From: Akkermansia muciniphila
GTDB taxonomy: Bacteria > Verrucomicrobiota > Verrucomicrobiia > Limisphaerales > UBA9464
DNA: 64,000 nucleotides
Direction of reading: 5' to 3'
NCBI GenBank assembly: GCA_945883815.1
Contig: CAMCYJ010000001.1
Location: forward strand, 23,618 to 87,617
Shown: positions 47,004 to 55,214 of the stretch, one piece after another
Layout: every line of letters starts with the position of its first letter
Numbering within the stretch: position 1 is the stretch's first letter
Made by a program: the position numbers and the translations under genes
The notes under the pieces: generated by a model
Database searches by the model: none
The model's input: only the letters and a program-made list of their open reading frames with translations
What the model was told of the DNA's origin: nothing

Positions 47004-49445
47004 ATGCGGTCAATGCTTCCCAGGGCCGACCACTCGCATCGGAGAAATTTCACTGCCGTTCTATGGATTCAACTGCTGGCACTGCTGTTGATGGGCTTAC
47101 CGGCCGTTTCAGCGGACGACGCAACGGGGCCTTCACCGCTGGTCCAACTGCAGACCGAGTCAGCGACTCTGAGCATCGGATCCAATGGGTCCCTCATCGC
47201 GTTCTCGCGCCGCTCCGACGCACTGGATTATTTGGCCAAAAACCAACCCGCCCCGCTCCTGAGCTTGCGGTCGAACGGCACCTTGCATGCGCCGGACCAA
47301 GCGACCTGGGATGCCACCGCCCAACGGTTGACACTCCGATTCGCCAAACCCGGTCTCTCGGCCCAAATCCTGGTAGTCTCCAAGCCCAGCCACCTGAGTT
47401 TCGAACTCGTTGATGTTTCTCCAGCGGGCAGCGCCGATTGGGCTGTGTGGGGCCCGTATCCGACGAGCATCCGCAAGACGGTGGGCGAAGTGGTCGGCGT
47501 GGTTCGGGACGGGACGTTCGCCCTGGGGTTGCAAGCCCTCAACGTCAAGACGCTCGGTGGTTACCCGGAAAACGACGAAGGCAGCGCGGACCGTCCGTAT
47601 GGTGCCCGGCAAACCGATTTCGGCAGCGTCTTGCAGGCCTATTCCATGGATCGCTCCCGGCCCCGGTCCATCGCCGTGTGGAACAAACGGGCCCCCAATA
47701 TGCCCGTGCCCGCCGTGCCCGGCGAAACGGTCTTGGGATCCAAAATCGCGCTCTTCGGGTGCCCTGAGCCGCAAGCCCTCGAAACACTGGGTAAGATCGA
47801 GGTAGCCGAGGGCCTGCCCCATCCGCTCATCGATGGAGTCTGGGCCAAGATGTCCCAGGAACGCGGGCGCTCGTACCTCATCGCCAACTTCTCCGAATCC
47901 ACCATCGACGAGATGCTGGGCTACGTGAAGCAGGCCAATCTCATGAGCTTGTACCATGAGAACGCCTTCAAGAGCTGGGGCCACTTCGAACCCAATCCCA
48001 AGTTCTTTCCTGGTGGCATGGCCGGACTCAAGGCCTGCGCCGACAAAGCCAAGGCCTCGGGCATCCGCCTGGGAGCCCACACGCTGTCGAACTTCATCCA
48101 AACGCAAGACCCCTACATCACACCGGAGCCCGACGCGCGCCTGGCCAAGACCGGCGAAAGCACCCTGACCGAAGCGGTCGATGCCACGACCCAAACGATC
48201 TCAGTGGCCTCGCCTGAATACTTCACCAACCGCCTGGGCAACGAATTGCAAACCGTGGTCATCGGCAAGGAATTGGTCCGGTATCGATCTGTTTCGACCA
48301 ATGCCCCTTGGAAGCTTCTGGACTGCCAGCGCGGAGCTTATGGCACCACGGCCAGCGAGCACCCACGGGGATCCGCCGCCGGCAAGCTCATGGACCACGC
48401 CTACAAGGTGTTCTTCCCGAACTTTGAGCTTCAGCGGGAAATAGCTCGGAACTTGGCGCGGGTCTTCAACGCCTCCGGCTTGAGCCACATGGACTTCGAC
48501 GGCCACGAAGGTTGCTTAGCCCCCGGCGAGGGCACCTATGGCAATGAAGTCTTCGCTAAGGAGTTCTACGACCGCCTCGACCACACGGTAATTAACGGCA
48601 CCAGCCCGCCTTTGTCGCACTTCTACTGGCACATCAACAGCTACTGCAATTGGGGTGAGCCTTGGTACGGCGGTTTCCGCGACAGCATGCAGGAGTACCG
48701 CATCAACAATCAGGCCTTCTGCGAGCGCAATTTCATCCCCAAGATGCTCGGCTGGTACTTGCTGCGGACTTCCACCTGCCTGTCCGACATGGAGTGGATG
48801 CTGGCCCGCTCGGCAGGCTTTGATTCGGGGTTCGCGCTGGCCACCTCCCTCGACGCCCTGCGCAAGAATAAGGAGACCGGCCCGATTCTCGACGCCTTGC
48901 GGGAATGGGAAAAAGCCCGGCGTGCCGGCGTGTTCACACACGAGCAGCGTGAGGCACTGCGCAACCCCAAGCGGGAGTTCCATTTGCAAACCGTCTCCGG
49001 AGGCGGCTGGGATTTGTTCCCCTTCCACGACTCAGCCGATTTCCAGCACGAGCAACTCACCCGCCAACCCGGCGAGCCGACCTCGGCGGCCTGGGAATTG
49101 AAGAATCCAGATGCCCGCCAACCGATGCAGCTCAAGCTGCGGGTCGTCGGGACGTCTGGGTCGATCCGCAACCCGACGCTGGAGATTCACCGTTCGGCCA
49201 CGGTGACGCTTCCGGTGGAGATCTTGGCCGGCCAGTCACTGCTCCTCGAGGCCGACGCCATCGTCCGGCTCTACGATGCCAAGGGGAATCCGCTCCAGTC
49301 ATTCCCGCTCAAGACCGCCCTACCCGAGGTGCACCCGGGAGGCAATCCCGTCACCTTCGACTGCGAATTCGTCGGCGACGCTCCCCCGAAGGTGACGGTC
49401 ACCTTCAAGACCCGCGGTGCCCCGACGCGGGTGGCTCGTCAGTGA
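47004..49445 (+). CDS. Large secreted protein, putative glycoside-hydrolase-like
   Basis: Signal peptide IQLLALLLMGLPAVSADD; HTLSNFIQTQDPYITPEPDARL, LSHMDFDGHEGC, FYWHINSYCNWGEPWYGG suggest a TIM-barrel-like domain; family not identified. Confidence 0.7.
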   Translation: MRSMLPRADHSHRRNFTAVLWIQLLALLLMGLPAVSADDATGPSPLVQLQTESATLSIGSNGSLIAFSRRSDALDYLAKNQPAPLLSLRSNGTLHAPDQATWDATAQRLTLRFAKPGLSAQILVVSKPSHLSFELVDVSPAGSADWAVWGPYPTSIRKTVGEVVGVVRDGTFALGLQALNVKTLGGYPENDEGSADRPYGARQTDFGSVLQAYSMDRSRPRSIAVWNKRAPNMPVPAVPGETVLGSKIALFGCPEPQALETLGKIEVAEGLPHPLIDGVWAKMSQERGRSYLIANFSESTIDEMLGYVKQANLMSLYHENAFKSWGHFEPNPKFFPGGMAGLKACADKAKASGIRLGAHTLSNFIQTQDPYITPEPDARLAKTGESTLTEAVDATTQTISVASPEYFTNRLGNELQTVVIGKELVRYRSVSTNAPWKLLDCQRGAYGTTASEHPRGSAAGKLMDHAYKVFFPNFELQREIARNLARVFNASGLSHMDFDGHEGCLAPGEGTYGNEVFAKEFYDRLDHTVINGTSPPLSHFYWHINSYCNWGEPWYGGFRDSMQEYRINNQAFCERNFIPKMLGWYLLRTSTCLSDMEWMLARSAGFDSGFALATSLDALRKNKETGPILDALREWEKARRAGVFTHEQREALRNPKREFHLQTVSGGGWDLFPFHDSADFQHEQLTRQPGEPTSAAWELKNPDARQPMQLKLRVVGTSGSIRNPTLEIHRSATVTLPVEILAGQSLLLEADAIVRLYDAKGNPLQSFPLKTALPEVHPGGNPVTFDCEFVGDAPPKVTVTFKTRGAPTRVARQ

Positions 49446-49473
49446 GGCCGACCTCGCGCGCAGACCGCGGGTC

Positions 49474-51945
49474 TCACGATCCGACCTGGCGACGACGACG
49501 AATGAACCCGCGCACGGTCAAAAAGCCGACGATCACAGGAACGGCACCCATCACGCCCAAAATGAAGCCCCGCAGTTCGTCTTGGCGGGACGAATGAGGT
49601 GGCTGTTCCTCGTCTGGCCGGGCCGGCTGCAGCTCCAAGGACAAGGATTGGCCGGGCTGCAACTCGAGCCCATGGATGGTTCTGGAGGTCCAGGACCCAC
49701 GCTCCATCGAATCAGGAATCAGCTGCAGGATCTCCAAACGCCCCGGAGGCGCCGGATCGAAGGAGAACCGGCCCTCGGCATCCGTCACCGTGCGCAATTC
49801 GAGATTTCGAAACCAAGTATCGAAGGACGCGGATCGGGCGAACCCGAGGTGCAACTGCTGATCGGCGATGCGATCAGGGGGACCCACGAGACGTCCGGTG
49901 ATCCGGCCATAGCGGCCCAACGTGACCACCGGGTTGGTCGCCAGGTCCCGGACCGCACGGAGAGCGAAGCCTTGGGTGGACGCCATGAACACTGTTCCGC
50001 CTCCCCAGAGGGCCGGCAACTCGAAGCGTCCCGACGCATCGGTGGCAAACTTCAGGTGTTCGTAAGGATAGGCGACGGACAACAGGCCGTGCGACGGGTC
50101 GAACTCGAGACGATTCAACGGATCCCCCCAGGTGCCGTTCATCCGGGCCACCGACACGCCGGCGGCCGGTCGGCCCTCCGGATCCCGGACCTCTCCCTGG
50201 GGTCCTGATCCCCGCGTCAGGAGCAGGTCCTCCGAACCGGAGTCCGCGGCCTTCAGCGCCCGGGTTTCGGGCAGGTAACCCGGAGCCTCGACCACCAATA
50301 GGGAGCCGACCAGGGTCTTGCCGACACGCACCGAATACCCCCCGTTCGTGCCGGAGCGTCGGCTGTCGACCGACCATTCCTGCATCATCCCCTCGGGAGA
50401 TCCCGGAGGGCGCAGCACGCTCGCGAAAAACGAAGGAATCGGAGCCCGGGTGTCCCGGTCGAGAGCACGCCCCGAAATCTTCCAGTACGGCCGATCGGTC
50501 CAGGGAGTCTCGATGCCCCGCAGCGGGTTGTTCGCCGGGTGCTCCTTATGGGGTAGGCTGGAGAGATCAGATTCTAGCTGAGGACCTTTCTCGATCAGGA
50601 AGACGAGATTCGTGAGATCCTTTTCCACACGGCCCACGAGCCGGAACGGGTTCCAGGGTTCCAGGCTCGGGTTGCGGTCAGACAGTCGATACCCCGGGGC
50701 ACCGAAGGAGAGCTCGACCTCGCCCGACGGGATGCCCCGAACCTCGAATGCCCCGCGGGGGTCGAGCTTCAGTTGGACCCGATCCGGGCGATCTGAAACC
50801 GACATCTGAAGGTGGATCCCCTCGGGCGGTTTCGCCCCACCCGGCAATACCACCCGACCTGCCAATCGATGAGCCCGTTCCACCGCGACATCGCCCATGT
50901 CGATGGAGAGTCCGTCCTTCGGTGTGTGCAACCGGAGTTCAGGGATGGCGCCGACGGAACTGACGCTCTCTATCTCGCCGATGAACGAGAATGCGGTTAC
51001 CGGTGGCAGGTTCTGAAATGAATACCGACCCTGCGAATCGGTGCGGATCCACACCGACTTAGGCGGCAAGTCGAGAAGACGGTCGCTCGACCAGAGACCC
51101 AAAACCACTCCGGGCACCGGCCTCCCCTGGTGCAAGACCCTTCCCGTGAGCGAAGCTCCCGGAGTCATCACCAGGTTGGCCACCGGAAGGCCGCCCCGCA
51201 GTTGGGTGAAGAACCGCGCTGCGAAGGACGGGCAAACCACCTGGACATCGACCGAGCGAAACGGTTCTGTGGCATTGAGTGCGAATTCTCCCTGGGCATC
51301 CGTGACCGCCAACCCATCAAACGAATCGCCTCCATACTGGTGACCACCATCCATCTGTTGGACGCGGTGGCGACGGATGACGGCGCCCGGGATGGGCCTC
51401 CCCGCGGTGTCCACCACTCGCCCGCGGACCCGCTGCTCCGGCACGGCGACCTGAGGAGGAGGCTCCACTTTCACCTGGATGGGCCCGCGTCCGGGATCGA
51501 CGTCGTACAGGAGCTTTGGCGCACAACCCGGCCCGTGGATCAGAACGTCGAATCGTAGGGTAGGATCCAGCGCCTCGATCCGGAACCGGCCGTCAGAGTC
51601 CGTCGTGGCAGACTTCCGGCAATCCGGCGGGCAGGATGGACAGACGGTGCCTGGCCCGTTGGTCGGGGATGCCGAGAAAAGCGACACATGGACCCCGGGC
51701 ACAGAACGGTTTGCTGACACCACCACGCCAACCAGCGCGGAACGTGAGATACCGACCTGTTGATCTCCGGCCAATACGGGAGGCTGCCGCCCTGCCCCAT
51801 CAGCGACCGGCGCCACCGCCGAAGGACTGGAAGCCGTTACCCGGACAACACGGGTCACCACCACCAGGAGGCACACGGCGCGGAGCACGGCAAAAAATCG
51901 CCCCCCTAACCAGGGGATGAGAACCAAAGTTCGACGGCGTTTCAT
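49474..51945 (-). CDS. Large secreted protein with repeated carboxypeptidase-regulatory-like (CnaB/Ig-like) domains
   Basis: Recurrent VRGRVVDTAGRPIPGAVIRR, LTGRVLHQGRPVPGVVLGLW, SGRALDRDTRAPIPSFFASV, GRFRIEALDPTLR; C-terminal TM before RRRRQVGS. Confidence 0.85.
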   Translation of the reverse strand: MKRRRTLVLIPWLGGRFFAVLRAVCLLVVVTRVVRVTASSPSAVAPVADGAGRQPPVLAGDQQVGISRSALVGVVVSANRSVPGVHVSLFSASPTNGPGTVCPSCPPDCRKSATTDSDGRFRIEALDPTLRFDVLIHGPGCAPKLLYDVDPGRGPIQVKVEPPPQVAVPEQRVRGRVVDTAGRPIPGAVIRRHRVQQMDGGHQYGGDSFDGLAVTDAQGEFALNATEPFRSVDVQVVCPSFAARFFTQLRGGLPVANLVMTPGASLTGRVLHQGRPVPGVVLGLWSSDRLLDLPPKSVWIRTDSQGRYSFQNLPPVTAFSFIGEIESVSSVGAIPELRLHTPKDGLSIDMGDVAVERAHRLAGRVVLPGGAKPPEGIHLQMSVSDRPDRVQLKLDPRGAFEVRGIPSGEVELSFGAPGYRLSDRNPSLEPWNPFRLVGRVEKDLTNLVFLIEKGPQLESDLSSLPHKEHPANNPLRGIETPWTDRPYWKISGRALDRDTRAPIPSFFASVLRPPGSPEGMMQEWSVDSRRSGTNGGYSVRVGKTLVGSLLVVEAPGYLPETRALKAADSGSEDLLLTRGSGPQGEVRDPEGRPAAGVSVARMNGTWGDPLNRLEFDPSHGLLSVAYPYEHLKFATDASGRFELPALWGGGTVFMASTQGFALRAVRDLATNPVVTLGRYGRITGRLVGPPDRIADQQLHLGFARSASFDTWFRNLELRTVTDAEGRFSFDPAPPGRLEILQLIPDSMERGSWTSRTIHGLELQPGQSLSLELQPARPDEEQPPHSSRQDELRGFILGVMGAVPVIVGFLTVRGFIRRRRQVGS

Positions 51946-52119
51946 TTTGGGGAATCAAAAAAGTCACAGCGCCCAAAGCAGATCCGGTAGGACTATATGA
52001 TTGTTCTATAAATACGCATTCAAATAAACACAAACTTTAATTAACCCATCTATTATTGGTTGAAAAATAATTATCCATACTAAAATTTTACAACAACTTC
52101 CCCAACCGGTTCCTGATAC

Positions 52120-52270
52120 CGGCTTGCCTGTCCCCAATAGCTCATGTCCCCACTCGCTCAGCCTGTCCCCAGCTTGTTCCCGATCCTGGCTAGCCTGTCC
52201 CTGATACTGACTAGCCTGTCCCCACTAGCTCTGGCTAGCCTGTCCCCACTAGCTGGTTTAGGCTGTCCGC
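52120..52270. repeat. GCCTGTCCC array C (intergenic, divergent genes)
   Basis: GCCTGTCCC at about 52126, 52161, 52193, 52214, 52238 and GGCTGTCC at 52261, interleaved with CTAGC/ACTAGCT spacers. Confidence 0.85.
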
Positions 52271-52285
52271 ATTCTTCCAAACATC

Positions 52286-53338
52286 ATGAACTGGGCTCCA
52301 CGCTCCCGGCGGTCTTTTCTGCGGAATGGATCCATCGCAACAGTTACCGCGCTGACCCAATCGGTGGGTTTCCCGTACGTCCAAGCCGCTGATTCGGTGC
52401 TTTTGGGGCAAGGGGCGTTCCGCTACCGGGTGGTTCCCGGATGGGGGGATCTCGGACCTTCCACGCCGGTCAATGACTGCCATGGACTCGTCGTCGACCG
52501 TGAGGGGCACCTCATCCTCTTCACCAACGAGACGAAGAACAACGTCATCGTGTACGACCGGAAAGGACGGCTAGTCCACAAGTGGGGCACGCGATTTCCC
52601 GGAGCCCATGGCCTGTCGCTGGTGACCGAGGCCGGACGGGAGGTGCTCTACCTGACCGACCTCCAGCGGCATCAGGTCATCAAGGCCACTCCGGACGGCA
52701 AGATCCTTCAGGAATGGTCGCTGCCGCAAAATACCGGCAAGTATCCCAAGCCCGACGAATACCGTCCGTCCTGGACCTTGCACCTGCCCAACGGCGAGTT
52801 CTTCGTCCTCGATGGCTATGGACGCGATTACATTCTCCACTACGGGGCCGACGGGGAGTTCAAAAAGGTCTTTGGGGGAGCCGAAGGCGGCATCGTCCAC
52901 TGGGGGCCCCACGGCGGAATGATCGAGGCCCCGCGTTCGGGCGAACCAACCTTGCTCATCGCCATGAGCGACCAACAACACCTGCTGCGCATGAGCACCG
53001 ACGGCCGTGCTTTGGGAACCATCCCCTTGCCCGGCGGCAATCCCCGGCAAATCCGTCGCGTGGGCGATCACTATTTCGTAGCGCACCTCGGCGACAATTG
53101 GCCCAAGGACCGCAACTGCCGCGGCTTCGTCTCCGTCTTGGATGCCTCACTGCGCGTGGTGTCCAACGTCGGCGGCACTGCCCCGGAATATGACTCCGAC
53201 GGTAAACTCCGCCCCATGGCCCACCGCGAGGAACTCTTCCAGCACCCGCACGACTTGGCCGTCGACGCCGAGGGCAGCCTGTACGTGGCTCAATTCGCCT
53301 CCGGCCGCACCTACCCGATCAAGCTGGAGCGGGTGTAG
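52286..53338 (+). CDS. NHL/6-bladed beta-propeller protein with Tat-like signal
   Basis: SRRSFLRNGSIATVTALTQSVGFPYVQA; repeats DCHGLVVDREGHLILFTNE, WTLHLPNGEFFVLDGYGRDYILHYGADGEF, HDLAVDAEGSLYVAQFASG. Confidence 0.85.
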   Translation: MNWAPRSRRSFLRNGSIATVTALTQSVGFPYVQAADSVLLGQGAFRYRVVPGWGDLGPSTPVNDCHGLVVDREGHLILFTNETKNNVIVYDRKGRLVHKWGTRFPGAHGLSLVTEAGREVLYLTDLQRHQVIKATPDGKILQEWSLPQNTGKYPKPDEYRPSWTLHLPNGEFFVLDGYGRDYILHYGADGEFKKVFGGAEGGIVHWGPHGGMIEAPRSGEPTLLIAMSDQQHLLRMSTDGRALGTIPLPGGNPRQIRRVGDHYFVAHLGDNWPKDRNCRGFVSVLDASLRVVSNVGGTAPEYDSDGKLRPMAHREELFQHPHDLAVDAEGSLYVAQFASGRTYPIKLERV

Positions 53339-53374
53339 GCAGGTAGAGAAACCCAACGCCAAATTCGGCGAAAA

Positions 53375-54328
53375 TCACCGAGTCACTTCGCCCGCTGAAA
53401 GTGCGAGACGAATTCTTGCGGCATCACGGCGGCCCGGAAGTCTGACGCTCACGGCATCGTCTTTGGATTCGACCAGCGAACGAAGGTCGATCCGAGAAGC
53501 AGCCAGTCCACGGCCGTCCTTGTCCTCGAGGCGAAGCCAGATAGGGTCACCGCCAGAAACGACGTCGACAGCCACCCGCCGCGCCGGTTGGCCGGCGGTT
53601 TGTCGCAGGCGCTCGATGTCATCCAAGGTCAGCGGATAGGATCGACCACGGCGAAGACTCACAACGTAGTCGCCCCAAGAACCCTTCACCTCGAAGGACA
53701 AAAGATCACCAAACACCGACGTGTCGGTGCGGACATTCGCTGCATCCGCCGAGAACCCCCGGTCGATCCATCCGCCGGTCCACGCCAGCAATCCGGTGGC
53801 AACGATGACAAGCGCGACCAGCATCACCATCAAGCTCTTGGGCAAGGCCGTGCGAATTACTCGATCGCCAGGGTTCAAGGAATGATCCTGCGCGGTCACC
53901 GGACGCTCTCGTGTCCACGCGCGGAGGCTTCGTTCGCCCGGATCTGTCAGGAATAACGTCTCACGGACGACAAGGTCGAACACCTCGGTGCATCGCAGCG
54001 TGGATTCGGCGGGTCCATCGCAGGCGGCCACAAAATCGCGAAGCCCCTTAAAGAAGGCAGCGCGCCGAGCGTCGGTCATCTGCCCCGCTGGAATCCGGGC
54101 GGCATCGGGCAGGATCGAGAAACGTCCGCCATCCACCTCGAGGCTCAACCGGACGTACCCTGATTCATTGGCTTTCCGCACCGCAGCCTGCGCGGCAGCC
54201 ACATCACCGACACGTCCGTCGACGATGCCGTCCATTCGACCGAATCGCGGAGCGAGCGCGAGCGTGCCGGATGAATCGTCTGGGCTCGAACCCTTCGGCC
54301 CCATCGAAAACGGTTCCGAATCAGTCAC
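53375..54328 (-). CDS. Hypothetical protein with one internal TM segment
   Basis: LMVMLVALVIVATGLLAWTGGW; coding-like, overlaps the upstream gene by 8 bp. Confidence 0.65.
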   Translation of the reverse strand: MTDSEPFSMGPKGSSPDDSSGTLALAPRFGRMDGIVDGRVGDVAAAQAAVRKANESGYVRLSLEVDGGRFSILPDAARIPAGQMTDARRAAFFKGLRDFVAACDGPAESTLRCTEVFDLVVRETLFLTDPGERSLRAWTRERPVTAQDHSLNPGDRVIRTALPKSLMVMLVALVIVATGLLAWTGGWIDRGFSADAANVRTDTSVFGDLLSFEVKGSWGDYVVSLRRGRSYPLTLDDIERLRQTAGQPARRVAVDVVSGGDPIWLRLEDKDGRGLAASRIDLRSLVESKDDAVSVRLPGRRDAARIRLALSAGEVTR

Positions 54329-54878
54329 TCAAAGCCTCCAGCAAATGCGGGAGAACTTCGATCGTGGCCCAATCGGGCATTCCCATTGTCCAGACTCGTG
54401 TCGAGCGATGGATCACGCCCTGCTGCCACAGCGTCCGCAACTGGGTAAAACTGCGAGGTCCGTGACGCATTTCCTCCTCGAAATACCACCACTGACAGCC
54501 CCCCGGATCCATGGGCTCCGGTCGGGGTTGCTCCGCGTCCAACTCTCTTGGCTGCACGTTGGACACCGCATTGCTGGTATCCATCGAGAGGGCGTTGTCA
54601 TGAGCATCCAACCGCCGTCGCACCTGCAGATCCCGTTGATCGGCAATCATCCGATCCTTCCGCACCTGCTCCTTGAGCCGGCGATTTTCATCCAGAAGCC
54701 GCTGCTCTCGTTCGTTTTGCTCCCTCAAATCAGGCAAAACCAGGACCAGGATGAAGGCGAGGCAAAAGAAAAAAACACCCAGGAAGAACCAGCCATAAAC
54801 ATTCCGGCCGCGGTGTTGGGCAATGATTGCCACAATCACACCCCCAAACAATATCAGCAGTATCTGGAACCAAACCAT
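54321..54878 (-). CDS. GYF_2-domain membrane protein
   Basis: Two N-terminal TMs; WWYFEEEMRHGPRSFTQLRTLWQQGVIHRSTRVWTMGMPDWATIEVLPHL. Confidence 0.75.
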   Translation of the reverse strand: MVWFQILLILFGGVIVAIIAQHRGRNVYGWFFLGVFFFCLAFILVLVLPDLREQNEREQRLLDENRRLKEQVRKDRMIADQRDLQVRRRLDAHDNALSMDTSNAVSNVQPRELDAEQPRPEPMDPGGCQWWYFEEEMRHGPRSFTQLRTLWQQGVIHRSTRVWTMGMPDWATIEVLPHLLEALSD

Positions 54879-55148
54879 GGTTTTGTCGGGTTTATTGCCA
54901 CCAGAACACTAGGAAATACTCAGTTTTGCATAAGTTTAAACTAAATTTCTTCAAATATTCGATGAATGCGTAGTCTTTTTTAAAACAACCTAGACTTAAT
55001 GTTACGGGTTCACTTCTGCAAATCAGCACCGCTCGGTTCGGTGTTTGCACCCTCCCAAAGGAGCCCTGAAAAGATCTGGGGGGGGCTGGAATCCAGGGAA
55101 AGCCAGCCTCAGGGCGGAAGTCGGGTTGAAAATCTAGGGAAAAGTTCC

Positions 55149-55182
<34 letters not shown>

Positions 55183-55214
55183 TGCGGCCTCTATGGGATC
55201 GCTATGCTTGAGAA

